Assembly: GCA_000431535.1 (NCBI GenBank)
Contig: HF991810.1
Span: 1-39,936 of the forward strand
Direction: 5' to 3'
Source of the DNA: Clostridium sp. CAG:678
GTDB lineage: Bacteria > Bacillota > Clostridia > Oscillospirales > Acutalibacteraceae
Length of the DNA: 39,936 bases
A program made the position numbers and the translations under genes. Under the pieces are notes generated by a model. That model ran no database searches. It saw only the letters and a list, made by a program, of their open reading frames with translations, and was not told where the DNA came from. Numbering within the stretch: position 1 is the first letter of the stretch; each line of letters begins with the position of its first letter. Below, piece by piece: positions 8,298-17,005 of this stretch.

Positions 8298-8963
8298 TTG
8301 ATTGAATTTGAGTGGAGCGGCGTGCGGTTTTCCCTTGCGGACTGCGGCGGGGGCATACTGAAAGAAACGATCCCCATGCACTGCCATTCCCAAAACAGTT
8401 ATGAACTGCATTTTGTGCTGAGCGGGCAGGGAACTCTGCTTACGGATTCCGGCGCATATAAAATGCGCGCGGGAAATTTTTTCGTTACGGGCCCGGGCGT
8501 GCCGCATGCGCAGATGCCGGATTTGGAAGATCCCGTAAAAGATCTATATATCTATATTCAAAAAAAGAACGCGCAAAAATGCAACAGCGCGGCAAAACTG
8601 TTTTTGGAAACGCATTTTTTCTATCATCAGGAATTTGAAAATCACTGCGCGGCGGAGATCGTTAAGGAATTTAAAAGCAAGTACCCCGGCAGGGAATACG
8701 CTGCCGCCGGGCTTATGATCAATCTGCTTACAAGAATTACGCGCCTGTATGCGCCGCAATGCGGAACCGGCGCGGATAGTAAACACGAAAATCTGAATGA
8801 CCTGCGTTTTCTGATCATAGAGAATATGTTTCTATATGAACGCGGGTTTACTTTAAAAGAACTGTCGCAAAAATTGGGCGTATGCGAGCGGCAGACTCAG
8901 CGCCTGCTCAAAAAATATTACGGCAAAACTTTTCGTGAAAAGATGCGGGAAAACGGGCAATAA
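8298..8963 (+). CDS. AraC-type regulator with cupin sensor and a single C-terminal HTH
   Basis: Protein of 221 residues from TTG 8298 (purine-rich GGCGGTGGGG upstream; a longer TTG start at 8253 lies before the likely transcription start). Residues 15-85 form a cupin sensor ('PMHCHSQNSYELHFVLSG', then 'AGNFFVTGPGVPHAQMP'), typical of sugar-sensing AraC proteins. The C-terminus has one helix-turn-helix ('FTLKELSQKLGVCERQTQRL') followed by 'GKTFREKM'. The protein then stops, where normal AraC proteins continue with a second HTH of about 45 residues. The stop is followed at once by a terminator, so this is a genuine short form, not an obvious frameshift. It probably controls the divergent GH95 gene. 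Confidence 0.75.
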   Translation: MIEFEWSGVRFSLADCGGGILKETIPMHCHSQNSYELHFVLSGQGTLLTDSGAYKMRAGNFFVTGPGVPHAQMPDLEDPVKDLYIYIQKKNAQKCNSAAKLFLETHFFYHQEFENHCAAEIVKEFKSKYPGREYAAAGLMINLLTRITRLYAPQCGTGADSKHENLNDLRFLIIENMFLYERGFTLKELSQKLGVCERQTQRLLKKYYGKTFREKMRENGQ

Positions 8964-8968
8964 AAAAC

Positions 8969-9003
8969 GTGCGGACTTATGCCTTATGAGTCCGCACCTT
9001 TTT
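8969..9003. terminator. Bidirectional terminator between AraC-type gene and mgtE
   Basis: 9-bp stem GTGCGGACT / AGTCCGCAC (8969-8977, 8989-8997) flanked by A-run and T-run, located between two convergent stop codons. Confidence 0.9.
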
Positions 9004-9011
9004 TATATCTT

Positions 9012-10412
9012 TTATACTTTTAATATTCTGATCAGAAATACCCACGCAAGGCCGTAATAGGATATTGCCGCCACAAGATCATTTACCGTTGTGATCAGCG
9101 GGCCGGACGCCACTGCCGGATCAATCTTTAATTTCTTAAACACCAGCGGAATGGCTGTTCCCGTAAAGCTGGAAAGCACCATGGAGATCAGCATCGCCGC
9201 GCCGATGCAGGCGGAAACGGCAAACGCGAACACGGCGTTGTGTTCCTTGAAAAAGTAGATGTACAGACCGATAAATACCAAAGACGCAATACCCAGTATG
9301 ATCCCGTTTAAAAACCCCGTTTTGGTCTCTTTTGCCATCAGGCGGATCTTTTCACGGAATTTTAAATTCTCATTTGTCAGCACCCGTATGGTAACGGCAA
9401 GGGATTGCGTGCCCACATTTCCTGCCATATCCAGCACAAGAGACTGAAAACATACCAGTATTGTAAGCTGCGCCACAATGTTTTCAAACAGGCCGATCAC
9501 GCTGGAGACGATCATGCCAAGCCCAAGCAGAACAATGAGCCATGGCAGGCGCTTTTTAACGCTGGTTTTGATCGGTTCCTTAATGTCTTCTTCAGAGGAA
9601 AGGCCGCCGAGCTTTGCGTAATCCTCTCCCATCGCCTCGTCCACGATCTCAACAATATCCTGCGATGTGATCACGCCCAGAAGCCGGTTTCGGTCATCCA
9701 GAACGGGAATGGAATCTTCCGAATAGTCCTTCAATCTGTCTACGCAGTCATCCGTTTCCTCATCTGCGTAAACATAGGGGTAGGAAGTCAGGATAATATC
9801 GTCCAAAACCGTGTTCTGCCTCGCAACAATTAAATCTTTCAGATCGATCGCGCCGTAAAATTCCTCTTTCTCATCCACCACGTAAATGGTGGAAACATTA
9901 TCATTCTCGGCAGCTTGGGATACAAGTTGGGTCATAGCGGCTTTGATGCTGATCCCCGCCTGAATCTTAATGAAATTCGTGGTCATTTTGCTGCCGATCT
10001 CGTCTTCTCCAAACGAGGCAACCAAAAACACGTCTTTTTTGCTGTCGTCATCCATTAGATCGATCAGCGCTTTTCTTTCTGCTTTTTCAAGCTGTTTCAG
10101 GTATTCGGCGGCGGAATCTGCCTCCGTTTCGCTCAGCACCTGCGCCTGCTTTTTTGTGCTCAGTTCTTTAAAATAGGTTCCGAAATCTTCTGCGTATTCC
10201 AAAATGTCGGATAAAGCTGCAGGATCGAGAATGTTGTAGATTTTCATTCTCTCATCTTTGCTGAGCAGTTCAAGAACTGCGGCAATGTCGTTTTCATGGT
10301 AGTCCAGCAGCTTTTCTTTCAGTGCTTTCGGGGGCAGGTTGCTGCGGATAATGCCGATCAGTTCCTGCTGGTAATCCGGGTGCTGTTTGATGCGTTCTTT
10401 TCTGTTTTCCAT
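9012..10412 (-). CDS. mgtE: MgtE-type magnesium transporter
   Basis: Protein of 466 residues. ATG 10412 is chosen because AAGGGAG precedes it at 8 nt; upstream in-frame codons lack a site. The architecture is canonical. Residues 1-125 are a helical MgtE N domain. Two CBS domains follow at about 130-255 ('STIYVVDEKEEFYGAIDL'; 'SIPVLDDRNRLLGVITS'). A membrane domain of about five helices covers 280-466 and contains the conserved 'DMAGNVGTQSLAV' pore motif. In characterised MgtE, the N and CBS domains sense cytosolic Mg2+ and gate the channel. The gene is preceded by a roughly 270-nt transcribed leader with a strong promoter and a terminator-like hairpin, suggesting Mg2+ or translation-dependent attenuation. 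A shared terminator lies downstream. Confidence 0.95.
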   Translation of the reverse strand: MENRKERIKQHPDYQQELIGIIRSNLPPKALKEKLLDYHENDIAAVLELLSKDERMKIYNILDPAALSDILEYAEDFGTYFKELSTKKQAQVLSETEADSAAEYLKQLEKAERKALIDLMDDDSKKDVFLVASFGEDEIGSKMTTNFIKIQAGISIKAAMTQLVSQAAENDNVSTIYVVDEKEEFYGAIDLKDLIVARQNTVLDDIILTSYPYVYADEETDDCVDRLKDYSEDSIPVLDDRNRLLGVITSQDIVEIVDEAMGEDYAKLGGLSSEEDIKEPIKTSVKKRLPWLIVLLGLGMIVSSVIGLFENIVAQLTILVCFQSLVLDMAGNVGTQSLAVTIRVLTNENLKFREKIRLMAKETKTGFLNGIILGIASLVFIGLYIYFFKEHNAVFAFAVSACIGAAMLISMVLSSFTGTAIPLVFKKLKIDPAVASGPLITTVNDLVAAISYYGLAWVFLIRILKV

Positions 10413-10472
10413 TTGCAAAACTCCCTTCCTTGTTATCACGTTTGTTCAGGGCGTTTTTGCGCAAAAGGGCAT

Positions 10473-10540
10473 AAAAAATCCACTGCCCCTTTTCAGGCGC
10501 AAAAACTTTGAAATCGCGTTCTTACGGGGTAGGGCAATGG
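10473..10540 (-). promoter_or_regulatory. Terminator-like hairpin in the mgtE leader (candidate attenuator)
   Basis: On the minus strand CCATTGCCC (10532-10540) pairs with GGGCAGTGG (10480-10488) with one G-U pair, followed at once by ATTTTTT (10473-10479). The loop is long (43 nt) and contains further pairing. It sits about 60 nt before the mgtE ATG, within the transcript, as expected for a regulated attenuator. Confidence 0.45.
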
Positions 10541-10564
10541 TAAACAATACTGTTTTATCAAAGA

Positions 10565-10654
10565 TTAAAATGCAGGATACGGGCGGCCGAAATCCGCCGC
10601 GTATCTTATAACCGTATTGCCTGCCGCGCCCGTACTTCGTGAACTGCCGTCCAT
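10565..10654 (-). CDS. 29-codon leader ORF upstream of mgtE
   Basis: A 29-residue ORF begins 33 nt after the mgtE promoter -10. It has a strong AGAGGTGA ribosome site 4 nt before the ATG and ends with ...GRPYPAF. A strong hairpin (GATACG-GGCGG / CCGCC-CGTATC) lies within its 3' half. Its position between promoter and attenuator hairpin suggests a leader peptide, comparable in principle to mgtL of Salmonella, whose proline codons sense translation speed at low Mg2+. The two prolines here are only suggestive. It could instead be a structured RNA that happens to be open. Confidence 0.3.
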   Translation of the reverse strand: MDGSSRSTGAAGNTVIRYAADFGRPYPAF

Positions 10655-10686
10655 ATTCTCACCTCTTTTTTACAAATTTCGCAATT

Positions 10687-10715
10687 ACTATAACACACAA
10701 ATCAAAGCCTGTCAA
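10687..10715 (-). promoter_or_regulatory. Strong promoter of the mgtE leader
   Basis: On the minus strand a perfect -35 TTGACA (10710-10715), 17-bp spacer, and -10 TATAGT (10687-10692). The predicted start near 10680 leaves a leader of about 265 nt before mgtE. Confidence 0.75.
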
Positions 10716-10759
10716 CGCATAAAATCAAAGGCACAGTTATTTTTAAACACCGTTGTATG

Positions 10760-10789
10760 TTGCAAAGATATGCCGCATTATGTTAAAAT
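10760..10789 (+). promoter_or_regulatory. Promoter of ygiQ-like gene
   Basis: TTGCAA (10760-10765), 18-bp spacer, TAAAAT (10784-10789), 36 bp before ATG 10826. It diverges from the mgtE promoter 45 bp away. Confidence 0.45.
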
Positions 10790-10825
10790 AAAAGCGGATT
10801 TAAAGGAGTGCACAGGAGGTGTGTT

Positions 10826-12697
10826 ATGGGTTCTTTCCTTCCCATAAATGCAAAAGAATGCAAGAACCGCGGCTGGGATGCTGTGGATTTTGTTTATGTA
10901 ACCGGAGACGCCTATGTGGATCATCCGTCTTTCGGCGTTTCTATCATCTCGCGCGTGCTGGAAAACGAAGGGTTTAAAGTGGCGGTTTTAAGCCAGCCCA
11001 ACTGGAAAAATGACCGGGATTTTATTCAGTTTGGCAAGCCCCGGCTTGGATTTTTAGTTACGGCCGGGAATATAGATTCCATGGTGGCGCACTACACTGC
11101 CGCTAAAAAGATCCGCCGGGATGACGCTTATACCCCCGGCGGCAAAGCCGGGAAACGGCCGGACAGAGCGGTTACCGTCTATTCCAAAATCATCAAGCGG
11201 CTGTATCCAGATTCCCCTTTGATCATCGGCGGGCTGGAGGCGTCTCTGCGCCGGTTTGCCCATTATGATTACTGGGCGGATAAGATCATGCCGTCCGTTC
11301 TGATTGATTCCGGCGCGAATCTTTTGATTTATGGTATGGGTGAAAAACAGATTGCAGAGATCGCGCATCGCCTGGATTCGGGCGAACCGGTGGATTCGCT
11401 TACCGATATCAAAGGCACCTGTTATACGGTTGATGTGCGCAACACGCCCTATACCGGCGTGGAAGTGCCCTCCTTTGAAAACTGCGTAAATTCCAAAAAG
11501 GAATATGCAAAATCCGTGCGTGTGGAGCAGGATGAGCAGGATCATATCCGCGGCAGAGCGGTGCGCCAGCGGCATGGCAAGTTGATGCTTGTTCAAAACG
11601 AGCCGATGCCGCCGCTCAGTACAGAGGAGCTGGATAAAGTATATGCTCTGCCGTATATGCGCGCGTATCACCCGTCTTATGAGCAGCTCGGCGGTGTGCC
11701 CGGTATTGAGGAGGTGCGTTTTTCCATAACGCATAACCGCGGCTGTTACGGCGGCTGCAATTTCTGTTCTATCCAGTTTCATCAGGGGCGCTATGTAACT
11801 TCAAGAAGTAAAGAAAGTATCCTTCGCGAGGCAAAACTGATTACCGGAATGCCCGGCTTTAAAGGGTATATTCATGATATCGGCGGGCCAACGGCGAATT
11901 TCAGACGTCCGTCCTGCGATTTTCAGCTGACGCACGGTTTATGCAAGGGCAAAAAATGCCTGGCGCCCAAGCCCTGCCCGAATTTAATTGCAAATCACAG
12001 CGAATATTTGGATATTCTGCGTTCTGTGCGCAGCCTGCCAAACATCAAAAAAGTGTTTATCCGCAGCGGCATAAGATATGATTATCTTTTGCAGGATCCG
12101 GATGATACTTTCTTTAAAGAACTGGTAAAATACCATGTTTCCGGTCAGCTCAAAGTGGCGCCGGAGCATTGCAGCGCTGCCGTGCTGGATAAAATGGGCA
12201 AGCCGCATATTGAGGCATATATTGAATTTTCAAAGCGCTATTTCCGTTATACGAATTCCGTGCATAAAGAGCAGTATCTGGTGCCGTATCTGATGTCCAG
12301 CCACCCCGGCTCCACCCTAACTGACGCAATCGAACTGGCGTGCTTTTTAAAGAAAAATCATATCCGGCCGGAACAGGTGCAGGATTTTTATCCAACGCCC
12401 GGCACAATCTCCACCTGCATGTTCTACACGGAACTGGATCCGTATACTATGGAGCCGGTTTATGTGGCAAAAACACCGCATGAAAAGGCGCTTCAGCGGG
12501 CGCTGCTGCAATATTATGATCCCAAAAAGCGTTCCCTCTGCGAGGAGGCGCTCCGCACGGCACACAGGCAGGATCTGATCGGAAACGGCAAAAACTGCCT
12601 GATTCCCGCCGCGCATGTCCGTACTTACGGCATGGATCATAAACGCCAAAATACCGCGCAGCAGCGCAGAAGAAGCGGCAGGGGCAGAACAAACTGA
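10826..12697 (+). CDS. YgiQ-family (UPF0313) radical SAM protein
   Basis: Protein of 623 residues starting at an ATG with a perfect AGGAGG site. The YgiQ N-terminal domain is recognisable from 'LPINAKECKNRGWDAVDFVY' and 'HPSFGVSII'. The radical SAM cluster motif is C307-x3-C311-x2-C314 ('CYGGCNFC'), followed by 'SIQFHQGR'. A cysteine-rich stretch ('CKGKKCLAPKPC') and the family's C-terminal 'PTPGTISTCMFYTELDP' follow. The cluster binds a [4Fe-4S] that reductively cleaves S-adenosylmethionine; the reaction of YgiQ proteins is not established. Length matches the family. The next gene starts 49 bp downstream in the same direction. Confidence 0.93.
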   Translation: MGSFLPINAKECKNRGWDAVDFVYVTGDAYVDHPSFGVSIISRVLENEGFKVAVLSQPNWKNDRDFIQFGKPRLGFLVTAGNIDSMVAHYTAAKKIRRDDAYTPGGKAGKRPDRAVTVYSKIIKRLYPDSPLIIGGLEASLRRFAHYDYWADKIMPSVLIDSGANLLIYGMGEKQIAEIAHRLDSGEPVDSLTDIKGTCYTVDVRNTPYTGVEVPSFENCVNSKKEYAKSVRVEQDEQDHIRGRAVRQRHGKLMLVQNEPMPPLSTEELDKVYALPYMRAYHPSYEQLGGVPGIEEVRFSITHNRGCYGGCNFCSIQFHQGRYVTSRSKESILREAKLITGMPGFKGYIHDIGGPTANFRRPSCDFQLTHGLCKGKKCLAPKPCPNLIANHSEYLDILRSVRSLPNIKKVFIRSGIRYDYLLQDPDDTFFKELVKYHVSGQLKVAPEHCSAAVLDKMGKPHIEAYIEFSKRYFRYTNSVHKEQYLVPYLMSSHPGSTLTDAIELACFLKKNHIRPEQVQDFYPTPGTISTCMFYTELDPYTMEPVYVAKTPHEKALQRALLQYYDPKKRSLCEEALRTAHRQDLIGNGKNCLIPAAHVRTYGMDHKRQNTAQQRRRSGRGRTN

Positions 12698-12746
12698 TTT
12701 TGTGCTTTTTGCACCAATACAAATGTTTTTAGGCAGAGAGGGAACT

Positions 12747-14714
12747 ATGAAAAATGTTTTAGCAGCGGTTTTATCCGCAATACTATTGATCACCGCCGTT
12801 CCGGCGCTCGCGTCAGGCGAGGAACATGCCGTGATGTCCAGTGAAACGCTGGATATCGTTTCACATCTGAACGATTACAACGAGGAAGAGGCAAGAAAAG
12901 CGTTTGCTGAGGGCAGCGCGGAAGAGATTCTTTTCGCTAAGGACGGATCCAGCGCTTTTTGTATCGTTTATCCGAGTTCTGCGTCTGAAACCGTTATTGC
13001 GGCGGCGCAGGAACTTTCTAAATATCTAAATCAGATCATCGGGGCGGGCGGCACCATGTTTCCGGTCGTTCCGGAAAGTGCGTTCAGCGGCGGGCCGTTC
13101 ATCAGTCTCGGGCATACGGCGCTTGCGGCGGATGTGGACACTTCCGGCATCCGGGATGACGGATATCTGGTTCATTTGGATTATCGGGAGATCTACATAC
13201 TGACCGCGGCCGATGAAACGATTTTTAACGGGGTTTATGGTTTCCTTGAGGATAAAATGGACTGCATGTTTGTGCGTGAGGATTATGATTATGTTCCGCA
13301 GTTCCCAACCATTTATTTTGAGCCGCAGACTTATGTGAGCAATCCTGATTTTGCATGGCGCAAGGTGTTTCAGTATGAAGTTGCGCAAAACGGCTGGTAC
13401 AGGAAACTGAAAAATAACGGCGCTGTTGCCGAAGATATTGAGCAGAACGCGGGTTGGGGCACCTGGTGCCATTCCTGCTTTACCTTTGTGCCGCCTGAAG
13501 AATACCAAGCAACGCATCCCGAATATTTTTCCTATAACGAGGCAGGGGAGCCGGCGCAGCTGTGCCTGACAAATCCGGATATTTATCCGATCATTGAATC
13601 CAAAATGGCACAGCTTATGGCGCAGGAGCCGGATAAAAAATACTGGGATTTCAGCCTGAATGATAACTATGATTACTGCAAGTGTGAAAATTGTGCCCGG
13701 GTGCTGGAAGAAACAGGATCCATGATGGGCACAATGTTGCCGATCATCAATAAATTGGCGCAGAGGTTTCCCGATAAGATCATTTCCACTCTTGCCTATT
13801 TCTATAACGAGAGCGTGCCGCAGGGTATGACCTGCGAAGAAAATGTCAATATTGTGCTTTGCCCGATCAATACCGGTCAGTTATACAGTTATAAGTTTGG
13901 AAACAGCGAAAAGGCGCTTAAAACAAAACAGCTTGTGGAGCAGTGGAGCGCCGTCTGCCAAAGTCTGATGATCTGGGATTATGTTGTGGATTTTCAGAAT
14001 CTGCTGATGCCGTATCCCAATTTTGATGTGCAAAAAGACAATCATGATTTTTATATCGAAAATCATGTAAGAGAAGTCTTTCATCAGGGCAGCAGGGAAA
14101 AGAATGACGAAATGGCGCGTCTGCGCGCATATGTGCTTTCCAGACAGCTTTGGGATAACAGTGTGGATGTGAGCGCCGTAATTGCCAAGTATCTGAATGT
14201 TACCTACGGCCCCGCCGCAGAGTATGTTGCAGAATATATGGATCTGATGAACAGCGAACTGAAAAACAAAGCAGAGGATCTGGACCTATATGACAGCGTT
14301 TGGCAGCACAGCGGCGATTATCTTTCCAAAAAGAATAACGATCGGTATCTGGAACTGATCAATTCTGCGATTGATGCCGCCGGAAAGGATGAAAGGATCA
14401 TCAGTTATCTTGAAGAAATCAAAATCAATGTTCTTTATGCTGTAATGAATGAGGGCAATCTTCTTTACAACCGAAAAAAGGACGCGTTTTCCGAATTTTC
14501 TTCCCTTGTAAACATCCATGATATAGAGCAGCCATACGAAGTCGGCGCAACGATGGAAGAATATATTTCTTCTGAATATCCGCTCGTGTTAAGAAACACT
14601 GCCCTGAAGATCACCGCGTGCGTTGCCGCGTCGGTTCTGGTCGCGGGGATCGCGGCAGGCATTGTGCTGGCAGTGAAAAAAACACGTCGTAAAAAGAAAC
14701 CAAATTCTATTTAG
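12747..14714 (+). CDS. DUF4838-type surface protein with C-terminal membrane anchor
   Basis: Protein of 655 residues. ATG 12747 is preceded by GAGAGGG and opens a signal peptide ending near ALA-SG (residue 22). Residues about 60-190 resemble the N-terminal domain of alpha-glucuronidase-type glycosidases ('YLVHLDYREIYILTA', 'GVYGFLEDKMDCMFV'). Residues 200-480 match DUF4838, including 'DFSLNDNYDYCKCENC', a Cys-rich signature of that family. The C-terminus has one hydrophobic helix (about 620-645) followed by a basic tail, anchoring the protein outside the membrane. DUF4838 proteins belong to a TIM-barrel glycosidase-like superfamily; catalytic activity is unproven. It lies convergent to a membrane-anchored GH18, supporting a role in glycan processing. 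Confidence 0.75.
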   Translation: MKNVLAAVLSAILLITAVPALASGEEHAVMSSETLDIVSHLNDYNEEEARKAFAEGSAEEILFAKDGSSAFCIVYPSSASETVIAAAQELSKYLNQIIGAGGTMFPVVPESAFSGGPFISLGHTALAADVDTSGIRDDGYLVHLDYREIYILTAADETIFNGVYGFLEDKMDCMFVREDYDYVPQFPTIYFEPQTYVSNPDFAWRKVFQYEVAQNGWYRKLKNNGAVAEDIEQNAGWGTWCHSCFTFVPPEEYQATHPEYFSYNEAGEPAQLCLTNPDIYPIIESKMAQLMAQEPDKKYWDFSLNDNYDYCKCENCARVLEETGSMMGTMLPIINKLAQRFPDKIISTLAYFYNESVPQGMTCEENVNIVLCPINTGQLYSYKFGNSEKALKTKQLVEQWSAVCQSLMIWDYVVDFQNLLMPYPNFDVQKDNHDFYIENHVREVFHQGSREKNDEMARLRAYVLSRQLWDNSVDVSAVIAKYLNVTYGPAAEYVAEYMDLMNSELKNKAEDLDLYDSVWQHSGDYLSKKNNDRYLELINSAIDAAGKDERIISYLEEIKINVLYAVMNEGNLLYNRKKDAFSEFSSLVNIHDIEQPYEVGATMEEYISSEYPLVLRNTALKITACVAASVLVAGIAAGIVLAVKKTRRKKKPNSI

Positions 14715-14720
14715 ACAGGA

Positions 14721-14765
14721 AAGCGCCCCGAAAAGTAAAATGCTTTTCGGGGCGCTTTGTTTTTT
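14721..14765. terminator. Bidirectional terminator between DUF4838 gene and GH18 gene
   Basis: 15-bp perfect stem AAGCGCCCCGAAAAG (14721-14735) / 14743-14757 followed by TGTTTTTT on the plus strand. Confidence 0.92.
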
Positions 14766-14781
14766 ATGATTTACAGAAAAC

Positions 14782-16773
14782 TTACCACGCGTTAAAATAT
14801 CTGTGCAGTGTGTTTTCGATTCCGCAGGCAACGCTGTTTGGATCATCCATCGTTTTGTCACATGCAACTCTGAATACCATAACGCCGCCGCAGCCTGAAA
14901 ACAGTGCGTATGCGGTTTTGTCTCCGGAAAGGGCAGGGGAGCAGAATGTGCCTTCATATACCTGATCCGCGTCATGAACGGTATAATATTTGTTGTTCCA
15001 GTAATTCGCTTCGTCAAGGTCGCGCCATGTTGCCCAGTACGGCGTGCCGTTTACCGGTCTGCCGTATGCGGCAATGCCAATGTTGATCTTGCTGATATCT
15101 GCGCCGTTATCTATAAATGCCTGCAAGCCTTCCTGCGCCTGCTGCAGGGAACTCTGGTAACCGTCTTCATCGCTGCCGTCATATGCCATAAATTGAATTT
15201 GATCCAGTCTGTCCAGCGTTTCTTCGCTCATGCCAAGGCTGCCTGCTGACAGTGCGGCGGTGAGTATGGCGTTTGGATTCGCCTGCTGCAATTCATCATC
15301 CAGTTTTGCAATGAATTTATCATAATTATCCCAGTCGTCGGGCGTCTGCGGATATTCCCAGTCAATGTCCACACCGTCAAATTCATATTTTGCCGCAAAA
15401 GCAGCGATCTTATCCGCTATGGATTCCCAGTAATCCGCCATGTAGCCGTTTACACCGTTGTGGCCCTCACCCCAGGTGCCGTCCGCCAGCGCAGTAATCA
15501 CCAGTTTTACTTCGTGATCCGGATTGGAGCGGTGTGAAATGATCTCTTTAAGTGCTTCAATCTCACGTGCAAACTGCTCTTCTCCGCCGTCGCCGAATCC
15601 CATATTTCCGTTTTCATCCCAGTGCACGGCACCGAAAACGATAATGGTGCTGTAAACATCGTAAAATCTTGCATAGTTTGCCACATATTCGTCTCCGCGC
15701 GCAAGAATCTCTGTGGGCACATCACCGTCCAGTCTCTGGTATGCGGTAACCTCAAAGGTTTCCGCGTCACGTTTCGGCTCGTTATACAGTTTTATGGATT
15801 TGATTTTTACCGGCGTATTGCTGTCCCTGAACTTATCTATGCAAAGGCGGATGCTGTCCGTTGTTACCGGGTCAAAACTGCAAAGACGCTGGGTCTGAAT
15901 TTTTTCACTTTGGTAAATCGTTACCCATTCGCCGCTGATCAGTGCCTGCAGTCTGAAATACTGCGCCTGATTTCCCACTTCTTCAATAATGGCGGTGTTA
16001 AAGGTCTTTTGACCGTCCAGTTTAATTTCCACATAACTGTTGTTGATGTCCGCCTCTGCGTTCGCCGGCATGCGGTCGGGATCCTGCGCCGTCCAGCATT
16101 TGCCGTTGTCCTCCAGCAGATTTTGCGCGTCTGCTTTTTCGCCCTGTTTCAGACTCTCATAAACGATCTGCGCGCCGCGCATCAGATCTTCAGACTGCAA
16201 AGTTATGGGCGGAAGATCCTCGCCAGAGCCGCTTGCGCCTATGCCGGAAAGCGCGGAGGGGCTGATCACAAGCGTGGCGATCACAACACAGGCAATCACT
16301 GCTTTAGCCGCCTTTTTCGGCGTCTGCACAACCGCAATCACAAGCGCGGCGGCAAGTGCCGCTCCAAGGTAGCCTATGTTAGGCAGCAGGCTGCTGAATC
16401 CCTTGGCAAATCCGGCAGCGGAAAAGCCCTGATCAATGCCAAACAGGAGCACGGTCGTGTAAAGAAATGTTATAATGCCTAAAACGGCAGAGATTATATG
16501 TATTATTTTAAATGCCTTGATACCTTTGCTCTGCATTTTGCCGCCGCAAAAAGCATGGATGAGCAGCATGATCCAGGAGATGGCAGCGCATATCCCGGTA
16601 ATGCAAAGCATCAGCGTGATAAATCCGTTTCCGAGCGGGTAAAGTTCCGCTATCCAGCCGTAAGCCCAATTGCTGCTGGAAAAAAACGTAAATGCCGCGG
16701 CGGACAAGGCAAAAAAGATAAATGCGCCGGTGCGTGAAGTAACCGCGTTGGCAATTTTTTTGATTGCTTTCAT
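14782..16773 (-). CDS. Membrane-anchored GH18 glycosidase with discoidin-like domain
   Basis: Protein of 663 residues with AGGAAGG before the ATG. Residues 1-185 contain about five transmembrane helices with no recognised function. Residues 200-335 look like an F5/8 type C (discoidin/CBM32-like) beta-sandwich ('NNSYVEIKLDGQKTFNTAII', 'YFRLQALISGEWVTIYQS', 'IKSIKLYNE'). Residues 345-660 are a GH18 TIM barrel with the DxxDxDxE motif intact: D466, D469, D471 and catalytic Glu473 in 'FDGVDIDWEYP'. 'IQFMAYD' and 'GIAAYGRP' follow. GH18 enzymes cleave chitin or the GlcNAc-GlcNAc core of N-glycans by substrate-assisted catalysis. Fusion to a five-helix membrane region at the N-terminus is unusual and would fix the enzyme at the cell surface. 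Confidence 0.85.
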   Translation of the reverse strand: MKAIKKIANAVTSRTGAFIFFALSAAAFTFFSSSNWAYGWIAELYPLGNGFITLMLCITGICAAISWIMLLIHAFCGGKMQSKGIKAFKIIHIISAVLGIITFLYTTVLLFGIDQGFSAAGFAKGFSSLLPNIGYLGAALAAALVIAVVQTPKKAAKAVIACVVIATLVISPSALSGIGASGSGEDLPPITLQSEDLMRGAQIVYESLKQGEKADAQNLLEDNGKCWTAQDPDRMPANAEADINNSYVEIKLDGQKTFNTAIIEEVGNQAQYFRLQALISGEWVTIYQSEKIQTQRLCSFDPVTTDSIRLCIDKFRDSNTPVKIKSIKLYNEPKRDAETFEVTAYQRLDGDVPTEILARGDEYVANYARFYDVYSTIIVFGAVHWDENGNMGFGDGGEEQFAREIEALKEIISHRSNPDHEVKLVITALADGTWGEGHNGVNGYMADYWESIADKIAAFAAKYEFDGVDIDWEYPQTPDDWDNYDKFIAKLDDELQQANPNAILTAALSAGSLGMSEETLDRLDQIQFMAYDGSDEDGYQSSLQQAQEGLQAFIDNGADISKINIGIAAYGRPVNGTPYWATWRDLDEANYWNNKYYTVHDADQVYEGTFCSPALSGDKTAYALFSGCGGVMVFRVACDKTMDDPNSVACGIENTLHRYFNAW

Positions 16774-16815
16774 AAGATCGCCTTCCTGTGTATTGGGTAT
16801 AACCCTGCTAAGTAG

Positions 16816-16844
16816 ATTTTAGCATAAGAGAAAATGTGAAACAA
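16816..16844 (-). promoter_or_regulatory. Promoter of the GH18 gene
   Basis: On the minus strand TTGTTT (16839-16844), 17-bp spacer, and TAAAAT (16816-16821) preceded by TGC (extended -10), 43 bp before the ATG. Confidence 0.6.
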
Positions 16845-17005
16845 TACAAAAAACAGAAATTAACACCCATGAAACGGTAGTAACCATGTATAAAACGGCA
16901 GTTTTGTACAGCTGTTTCCATATATTAAATTCGGCGAGAAACACGCTTCGGATCGCAGCCTGATCCTAACCAGCCGGTGGAAACGATCAGAAAGTCTGTG
17001 GAAGG

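Noticed and set aside
10413-10680. M-box (ykoK) Mg2+ riboswitch before mgtE
   Set aside because: An AGGTGAG is present, but the conserved core expected further on (GCTGCCC-type segments in the right order) could not be matched by eye; reported only as a candidate leader.
11054-11782. 242-codon minus-strand ORF inside the YgiQ gene
   Set aside because: Antisense to a confidently identified radical SAM protein; His/Ile-rich shadow composition.
15622-16482. 286-codon plus-strand ORF opposite the GH18 gene
   Set aside because: Antisense shadow; no ribosome site and no recognisable domain.
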